A DNA stretch of 64,000 bases from Alviniconcha marisindica (Eukaryota; Mollusca; Gastropoda; Provannidae): the NCBI GenBank assembly GCA_018857735.1, contig JABMCL010003296.1, forward strand, positions 402,501-466,500, given 5' to 3'. Each line of letters starts with the position of its first letter. Position 1 is the stretch's first letter. The notes under the pieces are model-generated. The model did not search any database. It saw nothing but the letters and a program-made list of their open reading frames with translations, and was not told the origin of the DNA. Below are positions 1 through 12,547 of the stretch, in pieces. Position numbers and translations under genes: made by a program.

Positions 1-478
1 TTTGCATTTACTTACTCTATTGGTTAACTCTTGGCAAAGTTGCACTTACTTACTCTCTTGGTTAAGTTTCATTTACTTACTCACTTGGTTAACTCTTGGT
101 TAAGTTGCACTTACTCTCTTGGTTAAGTTTCATTTACTTACTCACTTGGTTAACTCTTGGTTTTACTCTCTTGGTTAAACTCTCTTGGTTAACTCTTGGT
201 TAAGTTGCATTCACTTACTCTCTTGGTTAACTCTTGGTTAAGTTGCATTTACTTTCTCTCTTGGTTAAGTTTCATTTACTTACTCTCTTGGTTAACTCTT
301 GGTTAAGCTGCATTTACTTACTCTCTTGGTTAACTCTTGGTTAAGTTGCATTTACTTACTCTCTTGGTTAACTCTTGGTTAAGTTGCATTTACTTACTCT
401 CTTGGTTAAGTTTCATTTACTTACTCTCTTGGTTAACTCTTGGTTAAGCTGCATTTACTTACTCTCTTGGTTAAGTTG
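1..478. repeat. TTGGTTAA-rich tandem array
   Basis: A degenerate array with a unit of about 38 bp is built from ttacttactctcttggtt, aactcttggttaag and ttgcat/ttcat modules in changing order. It starts at or before the window edge. No coding potential is seen. Confidence 0.9.
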
Positions 479-480
479 CA

Positions 481-840
481 GACACAGAACCTCAAGTAAC
501 CAATTTTTAAACATTTATTTGACTGGTCACTGATTACACCCTGGCAGACCGCAAAAGGTATGGCATCCGACGACTCACGTCAGTCAGTGCAGCAATAATT
601 GTTACCATCAGTGAAATGAGTCCATCGCAGAAACTACTACTACTACGAAGAATCAGACCAAAGACCTCCCCCTCGCCCCCCCCCCCCCCCACCCCACTGA
701 GCTAGCGCAGTGCCCTACCCCCACGTACGGAGGAGGTCTTTGATCAGACGGGGGGGGGGGGGGATCTTAGCACTACTGAGAACGAACAGCCTGTAGTGCT
801 GAACCACCTGTCAGGAGTCTAGCTGCACAGGCAACACGGA
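481..840. other. Unique spacer with hairpin around poly-C/poly-G
   Basis: No gene is seen. An inverted pair, aaagacctccccc at about 660 and ggaggtcttt at about 732, encloses a long C run and is followed by a 14-bp G run. Confidence 0.5.
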
Positions 841-1426
841 GCAGTGCACGGCATTATCTCCACAACTTCCGAGACGGCATTGATTTACGACATCCCTCCT
901 CCTGGAGTAAGGGTGCCGGAAAGCATTGATTTACGACATCCCTCCTCCTGGAGTAAGGGTGCCGGAAAGCGACGCGTAGAGTGGGGCATCTCCGCCATCG
1001 GCAGACTCCTTTTCCCTCGGGGGAAATCTCTGCCGTAGGCTAGGCCTACTCAAATTCCAAGCACTGGAATGTGGAGGAAGGTGCCGGAAAGCGGTGCTCG
1101 GAGCCTGAGGCTAGCTAGCAAACTCCATGCACTGGTTTACAACATCCGTCCTCCAACCGGCAACTGCTATAACTGATTACGCCATCGGTCTCGAAAAAGG
1201 CTCAAATGGCAGTACGCTGGCCACAGACAACTGCAATGACATCAGGCGTTTCTTTTATAACGGCCCATGTTGCGTACGCCGGCACAAATAAAAACAAAAT
1301 CGTTAGACTCGAGGCTGAACTCTTTTCTTTCTTTTTTACCAGTGGCGGACGCGCCTCATGTTTACGTGCGTGCTTTGGCGCTACGATGCTTCCACAGTCA
1401 TGTTAGTACCTAAACCATTCGGACGG

Positions 1427-1748
1427 TAAATTATGTAAACATGGTGCTTAACGTCCACAGAAACCGTACGGCTTATTAGGGACGGGGAGAAGGGGGGGGG
1501 TATGGAGGTGGGGGAAGAGGGAGAATATATACCTATCGCTACACTGTCACCACCAGAATGACTTCTGCATTAAGATGGGCAGCGATGAGAGCCATTTTAA
1601 TGTTTCAGAGGAAGTGATGGACAAAGTCACAAGACAGTATCCACAAACCACAACCCTTTTGAAGAGAAAGGAGAGCCGAAGCGGTATCGAACCGAGGTGG
1701 TTGCGCTTACCAGCCTAACGCCATACCGCTGGGCCAAACCGGCTCACT
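1427..1748 (-). mobile_element. tRNA-derived SINE family A, copy 1
   Basis: On the minus strand the head has A-box-like ggcccagcggta and B-box ggttcgatac words, followed by a conserved body (ttaaaatggctctcatcg; cacaagacagt on the plus strand) and a tail ending in aagcaccatgtttac. It is flanked by a 9-bp direct repeat TTCGGACGG (1418-1426 and 1749-1757), a target-site duplication inside element E. Homologous copies are at 17692-18015, 26968-27180 and 55066-55385. Confidence 0.88.
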
Positions 1749-1763
1749 TTCGGACGGCTCTGA

Positions 1764-1810
1764 CCATGGACATATATACCCAGTATATTATATTATAATT
1801 ATGTCCATGG
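1764..1810. mobile_element. Micro-foldback insertion H1
   Basis: Perfect 11-bp arms (ccatggacata / tatgtccatgg) enclose an AT-rich loop. It interrupts element E copy 1 where the sister copies are continuous (gctgaccgcgtc), with TCTGA on both sides. Confidence 0.6.
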
Positions 1811-2278
1811 TTCTGACGGCAGCGTCAGTGGACAGCTGCGCGGAGACAGAGAGTGAACCTTCAGTGGCGTAAGCTATCCTGGCAGAGTCTGGAGGAAGGT
1901 GCCGGAAAGCGATGCTGGGAGATTTGGTGTCTTGCATCATCAAGGTTTTGGTGTCTTGCACCAACTCTGTCCGTTGCAACTCCGGACCACGGTTAGGTGG
2001 GAGTTTTCCACTTAGTGTCACTGCGCATTTTTTGTGTGTATATCAAGTTGTTTAGTACCGGCGCATGTGCAAATATCACCGTAAGGGAGATAATGCTGAT
2101 TAACATTACTTCGTCTGCTAGTTGGACATTACAGAAGAGAGGCTATAGGTACCACTCGACTAAAACCAGCAGGAAAATGGCGCAGGAAACCAGGTTCTCC
2201 GGCCCTGTGGCAGAACGGCCAGCTGGACAGCTGCTATCTGGACACAAACATCGGCTGTGGACAGATCACAGGCCGCAA

Positions 2279-2820
2279 ACTTCAAGCACTGGTTTACGAC
2301 AACCATCCTTCAACCACTACCGTATGTCCTTCAACCACGCCATATGTCCCTGAAAACTGTCAGCTAATGAAGAGAGTGTTGTTGTTTTTTGGTGCTCAAA
2401 CAGTAGTAAGTTTGTTACAAACAACTCAAATTATATCAGACGTTCGTTTCATAACTGAACATGTTGCTTACGCCAGCTCAAATAAAACCAAAATCGTTTG
2501 AATCGAGACAGAACTCTTTTTTTTTTTTTTTTTTACCCGGGGTGGATGCGCCTCATGTTTACGTGCGTGCTTGGGCGCTAGGTTGCTTCCACAGTCTTAT
2601 CAGTACTCACACTCCGAGCATCGCTTTCCGGCACCTTCCTCCAAAGGAAGGCTGTCGTAAACCAGTGCTTGGAGTTTGATCAGTACCCAAACCTTTCGGA
2701 GGGCGCTGACCGCGTCGGTGGACAGCTGCGCGAAGATAAAGAGTGCCCCTTCAGTGGCGTAAACAAATCTGGCAGAGTTTGGAGGAAGGTGCCGGAAAGC
2801 GATGCTCGGAGTTGCACAGG
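2279..2820. mobile_element. Element E, copy 2
   Basis: This repeat of about 540 bp is highly similar to 13280-13787. Shared blocks include tttgttacaaacaact, catgttgcttacgccag, tggatgcgcctcatgttt and the final caccttcctccaaaggaagg hairpin module. The family's hallmark is an imperfect inverted repeat pairing ccaagcactggtttacgaca with tccgagcatcgctttccggc. ORFs here are short and differ between copies. Confidence 0.8.
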
Positions 2821-2878
2821 CCGGTCTCGTTCTGAGGTGACCCGATGCGGTTGACTGGACGTTGGAACTCCATCATAG

Positions 2879-2909
2879 ACATGGACCTACGTTGTTACGT
2901 AGGTCCGTG
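2879..2909. mobile_element. Micro-foldback insertion H2 with 7-bp TSD
   Basis: A 31-bp hairpin with arms around atggacctacgt / acgtaggtcc is bracketed by exact 7-bp direct repeats ATCATAG (2872-2878 and 2910-2916). Confidence 0.6.
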
Positions 2910-3174
2910 ATCATAGAGCGCATAGTCCATCACTATGGCGTCAGCGATGACGTCATGGACTTCTTACATAGCTCATTATTTACTACTGACAACCATTCTC
3001 GGCCGTAAGCACTCATTCTTCCCACAGTCCACATTAGAACGTCGTATTACTGGCGTTCTCTCCATCATTGTCAGCGAGTGTCTCTTCGGTCACAGCCCGT
3101 GCCGCTGCTGCGTGGCCTGTTGTGAGTCCGAACAAAATGATATTTAACTGGTGCAAGGCGAAGGTCGCGGTGAA

Positions 3175-3450
<276 letters not shown>

Positions 3451-4105
3451 TCACAAACTATAATTATCATATAACTTGTACGGAGTATCGGCACGCGTGT
3501 CACATCGCTAGACAGACTGGTTTCGGTCAGTCACCTCTCCGTGTCGACACGTAACCGCTTGTGACCCGAGCGCCAGGCCACGCCACGCAATGCTGAGAGC
3601 AGCGACAAGGACACGCCCGGATTGGCAAGCCAGCAGACGCGGGGTGGTGCTGAAGCAGCAGTCATGAGCTACTGACTTTCCACAGCACGACTTGGCAGGC
3701 TTCCGACTCGGGACGTAATATTAATGCAGATAGGCCGGCCTGTGACAGCTTATCGACACAGCGGCACACAGTGTATATAGCGACAGCTGTGCCATGGCTG
3801 TGGCGATCATTGAAACGACGGTCGTCCCGATGACAATAAGCAAGTGATGCCACACAGAGTGCATCTGCCCCCAGCATTTCAAACCAACACAAGGTGACAC
3901 CTTCCTGCCATTGACACTACAGCTCAGTGTTGGTGAATTAGTATGAGGCAGGGGCGTTTTCCGGTCAGGGAATGTGCGGATTCTAGCACGCTCCACGTGC
4001 ACCATGCACACGCAGGCTGCAAAAGAAAGCCCGTCGGTTTTGAAATAGCGTTGGCTACAACAGAGTAGTAATTACTACCTGCGTAAAAATAAAAATGACT
4101 GTGTC

Positions 4106-4107
<2 letters not shown>

Positions 4108-4179
<72 letters not shown>

Positions 4180-4298
4180 CGTACGTGGATTTGGAGCATG
4201 AATATAAATACTAATAATGAAAAGAATGAGAGGGAAAAAAAAACGCCCCCAAAAATAGTATAATTAAAGACTGATTAATCAAGGATACAAAAATACAA

Positions 4299-4353
<55 letters not shown>

Positions 4354-4620
4354 ATCGCCAATGACATTTAAATGTACACAGGAATTTGTCTTGGTGACGT
4401 TCCAGTCATACAGTGCAAGCACATGCTTACGCACGCACACGCCGCACGCACGCGCACACACACACACATACACACCACACACACACACACACACACACGC
4501 CGTAACTGTTCGTAGTTCGCACAGTATATATTATATATAAAAAGTTCATAACCAATATAAGCGGGTGTGTCAGAGAGTGCGTGTGTGTGTGTGTGTGTGC
4601 GCGCGCGCGCGCGTGTGTAC
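4108..4620. repeat. (TG)n, (TA)n and (CA)n microsatellites
   Basis: There is (TG)n at about 4108-4175, a pure (AT)n run at about 4300-4350, and CA/TG-rich tracts at 4430-4620. Open frames here are simple-repeat artefacts. Confidence 0.95.
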
Positions 4621-4810
4621 GTGTTGTCAGTGCCTGTGCGTGCGTGCTTGCGTGCGTAAGCCTGTGATTGCACTGACAGACGCGGCAGACACAGTACACC
4701 AACAACCTCCGGCTCGCCCGCTGTAACGAAAGCAACAGGCAGCCGACACAAACTCGCAGCGCGGCTTTGCCGGAAACAGTTTCCAACCGGAAATAACAGT
4801 GGTAGCAGAA

Positions 4811-4918
4811 ATGGCGGCGGCCATGGTGGCCAGCGTGAAAGTCGCCATTTTTTTATTTATTTTTGCAAAGCCGTTTTCGTTCAGCTGTACGACGGAGCAA
4901 GAAGATCGATGTAACTAG
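4811..4918 (+). CDS. Short ORF with signal-peptide-like N-terminus
   Basis: This 35-codon ORF lies in a CpG-containing, repeat-free patch. It starts MAAAMVASVKVAIFLFIFAK, a lysine followed by a hydrophobic core like a secretory signal, and continues to CTTEQEDRC before TAG. A GT (gatcgat|gtaact) just before the stop could be a splice donor, so it could be a first exon. The opposite strand also begins an alanine-rich frame at 4848. The atggcggcggcc start region resembles a YY1 motif often found at first exons. No function is recognised, and chance is a real alternative. Confidence 0.22.
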   Translation: MAAAMVASVKVAIFLFIFAKPFSFSCTTEQEDRCN

Positions 4919-5439
4919 CAATCACTGCTTTCTGACAATGAGCGTGGCGCTGACTGACGGGGCCGCACGGTTTTTCCAGTCGGCATGAGGGCAGCCAACC
5001 CCGGCGGTGCCAGCACTAACTCAACAGAGACCTACGCCATTCAAGTCGGTCCGCGCCTGGCGCCGGCGTCCTTCACCCTATCCACACCGCGCAGGTATCG
5101 GAGGTCACCGCAGTCGCATTTGACCCTGAACGGCCTCTCTTGGCTGCCCCGCACGGGGAGTTCGTCTAGCTTGGATTTTTTTCTTCTTCTGCTTCTTCGC
5201 TTTTTTGTATGCACACTTCCCATGGGGTGACAGTCTTCAGAAACTGGGACGAAGCGGTTGGTCATTTAGTAGAAGAACGGCCGAGACAGAAAACGTCGGA
5301 AAATGCGCCATAGGACCGCCGTGAGACTGGCGTGCGCAAAGCTGACTATTTCATCCAGTAATCTCCGGTCTTCAAATATAAAAGTCGAGCTGTCGGTGTG
5401 AACAGTTATCCGTTATTTGGATCGCGGCTGCAGGAGCGG

Positions 5440-5557
5440 AGAGGGGCCGGAGGGGAGGGGGGGGGGGTGAGAGAGAGCGAGAGGCCGGACAAACTAGAGA
5501 TACAGAGAGAGAGGAAGCCGGAGAGAGAGGTGGAGGCTGGAGAGAGAGAGAGGAGAG

Positions 5558-5593
<36 letters not shown>

Positions 5594-5693
5594 AGACAGA
5601 AGAATATAGAGAGAGAGGGGAGGGGGGCGGAGAGAGAGGTGGAGGCTGGAGAGAGAGGGAGGGAGGGAGGGAGGGAGGGAGGGAGAGGGAGAG

Positions 5694-5755
<62 letters not shown>

Positions 5756-5811
5756 AGACAGACTAGATATAGAGAGAGAGGAGAGGGGAGGGGGGCGGAG
5801 AGGTGGAGGCT

Positions 5812-5861
<50 letters not shown>

Positions 5862-5940
5862 CCAGGAGGGAGAGAGAGAGGGAGACAGACAGACAGACAG
5901 ACAGAGAGAGTGGGGAAGGGAAGCCGGGGAGAGAAAGATA
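5440..5940. repeat. Purine-only GA-rich tract
   Basis: About 500 bp are almost entirely purine on the plus strand, with a repeated longer unit (gagagaggtggaggctgg) recurring at about 5527, 5635 and 5800. The apparent Arg/Glu and Ser/Leu proteins are artefacts. Confidence 0.95.
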
Positions 5941-6279
5941 GATCAAGTGCACGTTGTTCCCACCGTGAAGATGTAAGTGACTAGTGAAGTGCGTTGTGTT
6001 GCTGCGTATTTCGGCTGTGGCACGTCACGTGAAGCAATTTTCGCTAAGCTGTCACTGACGCGACTGTCGTGTGCGCCCCGGAACTCCGTGCACACCGCCC
6101 TGTCCGTTGGTCTGACGTCATGTCAGTGACGTCACAGTGACCACGGCTTCCACTTTCATCCTCCGTCTTCACGGAGTTGCTCAGTAAAACACCTCCCCAG
6201 GCTACAAAATCAATTACTTCTCTATCTCCCCAGCAACGTAATCGCCTCTGACGGGTACAAGACAGATATTGTCTCAGTC

Positions 6280-6500
6280 TCACTTCAAGTTCAATGTTGC
6301 TTTACATCCACACAGACCATAAGGACCGTGGGACGGGGAGCCCAGGACGGCCACCTCGACTTTCACACAGCGCCTGAACTCTGAGGGAACACGGTTCAAG
6401 TTCAGTGTTGCTTTACGTCCACATAGACCATGAGGACTATTTAGTATTAGGGACGGGGAGCCCAGGACGGCCACCTCGACTTTCACACAGCTCCTGAGTT
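6280..6500. mobile_element. Element D, two tandem copies
   Basis: Two copies of about 105 bp each carry ttgctttacrtccaca, a ggacggggagcccaggacgg block and ccacctcgactttcacacag. The same unit occurs at 24869-25075 (two copies, inverted), 50370-50462 and 54519-54600. It is a short interspersed repeat of unknown class. Confidence 0.75.
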
Positions 6501-7076
6501 TTCTGATCCCAGTCTTACTCTCTTGGACATCTCAAATGTGTCCTGGAAATCCACGACCGACTGCTCAGCCACTCCCACGTGATCACTGGCATACTCGGAG
6601 TAATCGACACAGCCGATGAAAGAGCTAGATAACGGGGTCGAACGGCCGTATGTTTCATTTACCTTACGCGTGCATCGATTGATTCAGTGTCCAAAAACCA
6701 CAACGGTTAAACGTAGAGTACGCGACTGGACCCCCCTCACCCCTCACGACGTAATCTCCGCCTCCCCCCCCCCCCCCCCCCCCAAGTCTCATCTCGGCTC
6801 TGATAGACCCCTCCTCCATCCCTGCCCCCCATTCAATCTAAATGAAGAAGCTCCGAGTCAGTAACTAATTACTGCAATCTTTTCCAGTGGTCGTTACTGG
6901 AGCCTGTTCAGGCCGGTGTGCAGCCACTGCTCGTTGTGGTACACGTCACTGGGACCAACTGGGACAAAAACCGACACCTCCTTTGCACCTTAACACGTCC
7001 ACGATCCAGTGGATGACCACCGCTAACGCGTATCGAACGACTGTGAAAGAACACCGCCGGAGAGCCTGAGAGAGAG

Positions 7077-7194
7077 AGATTGACTGATTGATTGATTGAT
7101 TGATTGAACTTTATTTCTCAACGGCGAAAATATTAGCACAAAGGCCGACTCACATATCTGCCGTTGCTACAGTACTACTAATAACCAAGACATT

Positions 7195-7253
<59 letters not shown>

Positions 7254-7255
7254 AA
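7077..7255. repeat. (TTGA)n and (GA)n microsatellites
   Basis: A short ttgattgattgatt run at about 7080-7105 and a (GA)n tract at about 7198-7251 lie just before the 45-bp minisatellite. Confidence 0.9.
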
Positions 7256-7437
7256 TACTGAAGTTTAGAATTATGCAAGTTGTATTTCAAAATGTTCTAT
7301 AAGCAGACAGAGAGGAAGAAGCAAAACTGATAATGGCAACGACGAATGCTGTAGTTTCAAGTGAAAATCAAGTTGCCCAAATCAAACTGACTTCACAAGC
7401 TTATTGAGACGGTATGCGTCACAGACTCTGACCAGGC

Positions 7438-9312
7438 CTTGTACACACGGACACGGTCACATTCAGTCACCACTGATACAGCCCTGTACACACGGACACG
7501 GTCACATTCAGTCACCACTGATACAGCCCTGTACACACGGACACGGTCACATTCAGTCACCACTGATACAGCCCTGTACACACGGACACGGTCACATTCA
7601 GTCACCACTGATACAGCCCTGTACACACGGACACGGTCACATTCAGTCACCACTGATACAGCCCTGTACACACGGACACGGTCACATTCAGTCACCACTG
7701 ATACAGCCCTGTACACACGGACACGGTCACATTCAGTCACCACTGATACAGCCCTGTACACACGGACACGGTCACATTCAGTCACCACTGATACAGCCCT
7801 GTACACACGGACACGGTCACATTCAGTCACCACTGATACAGCCCTGTACACACGGACACGGTCACATTCAGTCACCACTGATACAGCCCTGTACACACGG
7901 ACACGGTCACATTCAGTCACCACTGATACAGCCCTGTACACACGGACACGGTCACATTCAGTCACCACTGATACAGCCTTGTACACACGGACACGGTCAC
8001 ATTCAGTCACCACTGATACAGCCCTGTACACACGGACACGGTCACATTCAGTCACCACTGACAGCCTGTACACGGACACGGTCACATTCAGTCCCACTGA
8101 TACAGCCTTGTAAACACGGACACGGTCACATTCAGTCACCACTGATACAGCCCTTGTACACACGGACACGGTCACATTCAGTCACCACTGATACAGCCCT
8201 GTACACACGGACACGGTCAATTCAGCACCACTGATACAGCCTTGTACACACGGACACGGTCAATTCAGTCACCACTGATACAGCCTGTACACACGGACAG
8301 GTCATATATCACCACTGATACACCTGTACACACGGACACGGTCATATTCAGTCACCACTGATACAGCCTTGTACACACGGACACGGTCACATTCAGTCAC
8401 CACTGATAAGCCCTGTACACACGGACATGGTGACACTCAACTGAATCACCACTGATCTAAACCTGTACACACGGTCACTGTCACTTTCAATCACCACTAA
8501 CTACTGACTGAACAGTGCTGTCATAACACTACGGACACGGTCACATTCAGTCACCACTGATCCAGCCCTGTACACACGGACACGGTCACATTCAGTCACC
8601 ACTGATCCAGCCCGGTACACACAGACACGGTCACATTCAGTCACCACTGATACAGCCCTGTACACACGGACACGGTCACATTCAGTCACCACTGATCCAG
8701 CCCTGTACACACGGACACGGTCACATTCAGTCACCACTGATACAGCCCTGTACATACGGCCACGGCCACACTCAACTGAATTATCACTGATGCAACCCTG
8801 AACACTCGGACACGGTCACACTCAACTGAATCACCACTGATACAATCCTGAACACATGGACACGGTCACATTGTCACGTCATCACTGATCCAACCCTGAA
8901 CACTCGGACACGGTCACACTCAACAGAATCACCACTGGTATAATCCTGAACACATGGACACGGTCACATTGTCACCACTGATCCAAACCTGTACACACGG
9001 ACATGGTCACATTCAGTCACCACTGATCCAAACCTGTACACACGGACGCGCTGGCTCACATTCAATCACCACTGAATACTACGGTCCTGTTACAACATAC
9101 GGACACGGTCACAGTCAGTCAGTCACCACTGATACAGCCCTGTGACAACATATGGACACGGTCACAGTCAGTCACCACTCATACAAACCTGTACACACGG
9201 ACACGGTCACATTGTCACCATTGATACAGCCCTGTACACACGGACACGGTCACACTGTCACCACTGATACAGCCCTGTCACAACATACGGTCACGGTCAC
9301 AGTCAGTCATCA
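7438..9312. repeat. 45-bp minisatellite
   Basis: The unit comprises gtacacacggacacggtcac, attcagtcaccactgat and acagccct (45 bp). About 14 copies from 7438 to 8070 are nearly identical; later copies to about 9312 degenerate, with indels and variant words (aacactcggacacgg, actcaactgaatc). Because 45 is divisible by three, long frames stay open on both strands (up to 276 codons). These are low-complexity and no protein is inferred. Confidence 0.95.
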
Positions 9313-10189
9313 CCAAATCGGCTCTCGCAGTGGAGACAGAGAGTTTTTACTCCAGGCGTGGGGTTTTCCGCTCTGGCCACGTGCACCCACTCACTGACTC
9401 ACCCACTCACAGACACTCCACCCACCATCAGCTGGTCAACAACCACTGCCTTACCTGCAGACAGGAGACGGCATTCTGTGCTCACAAAACCGGCACTTCT
9501 TCGGGTCCAAATCGGCGTCTCGGTGCAACACGCTCAAACACCGGCGAAGCACGACGGCACCGCCTTCCAGATTTTTTTCTTTTTTCTTTTAATGATACGC
9601 CGCAGGAGGGGGAAAAATCAACCACTTCGACGATAACTGGGTTCACTCAACCGGCAAGTCTGTCTTGCGCTTTATCAACAGCGGCTTTGCACTTCAGCTG
9701 TGTCGGTCGGTCTCTCCGCCGGTCAGCGTGACTATCGGCGACTGAGCTCGGAGTGAATGATGCCACGAGAGGCCGGACCTGGCTTGTCTCTGTCCTACCA
9801 CCCCCGAGTTCGCCTGTGGACTGAGCGGCGTCACCCGGCTTGCCTACGTGTGCCAGAGCGTGTGCCTCCTCCACAGCGTAAATAGTGTCTTCTGGGTGTG
9901 GAAAGGGATAGGTGGAGGGAGGGCGTGTGTGTGTGTGTGTGAGAGAATATATATATAGATTGCAGGGCTCGCTTTGCCCTGACGCCGTTCCCAATAAAGG
10001 TGTGCACTCCTCGGAGGAGTGTATGTTTTTTTTTGTGTGTGTGTGTGTGTGTGTGTTTGTGAGGGAGAGTGTCAGTACGAGTCTGTGTGTGTGACCGACC
10101 TTGCGATTTTTACCCTTTTTTTCCAAAACGAAAGAAGACTGCGGCATTGCCTCATTGATCCGACCTCCGTACAGTCACCCCCTGAAGGA

Positions 10190-10640
10190 CGCAGGAAGGT
10201 CAATGTCGTTACTGGCCATGGAGGCCGCCATATTCCCGCTCTTCATTAGCCAGTCGACTGTGCCGTAGCGATCGAACTGGCGCCAAGCGCGCGCTCCACA
10301 CGGCGGGCACACGGACCCAGCGCGCGCAGCTCGCTCGTGGCCACCACGCTGCCATCTCATCAAGTTCACGCCGGGCGTGCAGTCGCACTGCAGTGTCTGC
10401 GCTGGGAGCAAACACAGAACGGTGCCGGAAGCCGGAAGGGGTTTCCCCGCCAACTCGGTGGCTGCGGTGGTGGTGGTGGCTAAGAAAACCATCCATGCCT
10501 GCGCTAAGAAAACCGTGAGAGATTATTTTGGACTGAGAGGCTGGCGGGTACCGTTTCGGGGGCTGAGGAGCGGCTCGGGCTCGACCTCTTTAGCCGCCGT
10601 GGGTTTCAGCCGCATCACACTCACACAAAAAACGACCTTC
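10190..10640. promoter_or_regulatory. GC/CpG-rich unique patch, possible promoter
   Basis: This non-repetitive CpG-rich stretch contains a YY1-like word (gccgccatattcc at about 10222), many CGCGC/GGCGC words, and open frames on both strands with no recognised domain. It could be a promoter or first-exon region; nothing downstream confirms it. Confidence 0.25.
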
Positions 10641-10724
10641 CTTCTCTCTCTTATCTCATTCTTCATTGCGTACTGGTACCGGTCTACCTTCCGGCGAGGA
10701 ATGTGTGCTTGGGTTAGCGAGTGC

Positions 10725-11115
10725 CCTTGAGATTAGCGAGGAGATTGTCCTTAAGGTTAGCGAGGAGATTGTCCTTTAGAGGTTAGCGAGGAGATTGGAG
10801 ATTGCCCACGAAGTTAGCGAGGTGACGGCCCTTGAGGTTAGTGAGGAGATGTCCTTGAGGTTAGTGAGGAGACTGCCCTTGAGGTTAGTGAGGAGATGTC
10901 CTTCAGAAGTAAGCAAGGAGACTGCCCTTGAGGTTAGCGAGGAGAATGTCTTTCAGATGTTAGCGAGGAGATCGTCCTTCAGACGTTAGCGAGGAGATCG
11001 TCCTTCAGACGTTAGCGAAGAGATTGTCTTTCAGAGGTTAGCGAGGAGATTGTCTTTCAGACGTTAGCGAGGAGACCGTCCTTCAGAGGTTAGCGAGAAG
11101 ACTGCCCTTGAGGCT
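10725..11115. repeat. GTTAGCGAGGAGATTGTCC array
   Basis: This degenerate tandem array of a 25-29-bp unit combines gttagcgaggaga with ttgtccttcagac or ctgcccttgag. It has about 14 copies. Confidence 0.92.
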
Positions 11116-11369
11116 AGCGGCGAGGAGCTAGTCTTTGGATTTGGCGAGAACTTGTGATCTATTGACGAGGAACTGCCGGACTTGCAGTCTTACATGACAG
11201 TGAGGGCCCGCAGTCAGCACACGAAGAAATTATACTGTCATTTGCGGGTCCAAGCGAGATCAAGAGGAGGGAGGTGGTGCTGGACCCTCAAGAGACAGCC
11301 CAGAAGAGATCAAGAGCAGGGAGGTGGAGCTGGGCTCAGAAAGCTGGACTTGTCTTTTGCCTCAGTTGT

Positions 11370-11541
11370 TCCTCAACAGCAGTACTACGGGCATTGCCCT
11401 TGTGACTCTGCTCTGCACAGCAGTTGAAACGGCAGTTGCGTGGTGCAGTAGCTGCTTCACAATGGCGAGGCGGTTGTTCTGGCGGGGGTCCGCTACGGCC
11501 TCCACGGTCTTTTGTCGATCGGATTGCGCCGTCGAGCCACA

Positions 11542-11623
<82 letters not shown>

Positions 11624-11680
11624 CCGTCCCCGTCCTTAATAAGCCACCTCGCTTCTGTGACGTAAAGCAACATGTTTACT
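11370..11680 (+). mobile_element. Element F, copy 1
   Basis: It shares cttgtgactctgct, gcacagcagttgaaac and a gcaatggcgagg-type block, then a gtccgctacggcctccacgg block, with the inverted copy at 16786-17205. In this copy a (TC)n tract (about 11542-11622) follows. It ends in the common cgtaaagcaacatgtttact tail. Confidence 0.7.
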
Positions 11681-11689
11681 TACTTTCTT

Positions 11690-11893
11690 ACTTACTGGTC
11701 AGACCAGTCTTCGCCTGACAGTCACTGTGAGAGCATCTCTCTGCAGTCTCGGTGTCCACGTGCAAGACCTCTCCGTTGACATCTCGCACTTGTCTGAGCT
11801 AGAGGGTCGGAATCCAGATTTTCTACAAGACAGCATCAATATCTGAACAATAAAAATTAATAACTACCTCCTTTACAAATTTCATCTTCATAA

Positions 11894-11958
<65 letters not shown>

Positions 11959-12488
11959 CCACACACACAACACACACAAAAATAATGATAATAATAATGG
12001 CCATTTCTATGTCACATGATCCCTAACAAGATCTGGGGCACAATGCGCCGTACAAAAAGCTGCAGAAAAATGTATAAACACATACAATGCAGCCATTCAC
12101 CGTCCAGCCCTTTCTTTCGGTACGCATTTATGCATAATAACACACCGAAAGGAAGAAGTTCAAAACAATGGAAATAAAAAGAAAAACAGAGAAAGAGACA
12201 AAAGACAGACATCAAACAATACCAACAGCTGCAACAACGTCATTATCAGCAAGAACAACGGAGAAAAGAAAACAATAAGCCCAAACGAAAAAAGGCAGAT
12301 AATAACAACAGCAGTTTACAACAACAAGACCAACAGAAAACAAACAGAAAGGAAAGGACCACACCAGTGTAATTCTTCAGATCAACAGACGAAACTAGAG
12401 CCGGACAGAACTGAAATAAATAATCAATTACAATGAAAAAGCGGCATTATTACAGCTGTTTTGATCAAATGGAGCGCGCGCGCGCGCG

Positions 12489-12547
<59 letters not shown>

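Larger units (their letters stand above)
1115..2000. mobile_element. Element E, copy 1 (interrupted)
   Basis: This is a diverged copy of the element seen whole at 2279-2820 and 13280-13787. It shares the cgcctcatgtttacgtgcgtg block, the ttccacagtc...ttagtacc block, then gtggacagctgcgcgg, ccttcagtggcgta and the gaggaaggtgccggaaagcg end. It is split by a SINE (1427-1748) and by a tiny foldback (1764-1810). Short pieces of the same family also lie at 870-1100. It has no credible ORF and is probably non-autonomous. Confidence 0.75.

Noticed and set aside
5398..5952. Arg/Glu-rich or Ser/Leu-rich proteins
   Set aside because: Translations of a GA purine tract.
7393..8234. Long proteins of 260-276 residues on both strands
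   Set aside because: They are translations of the 45-bp minisatellite, which has no stops in several frames; composition is purely repetitive.
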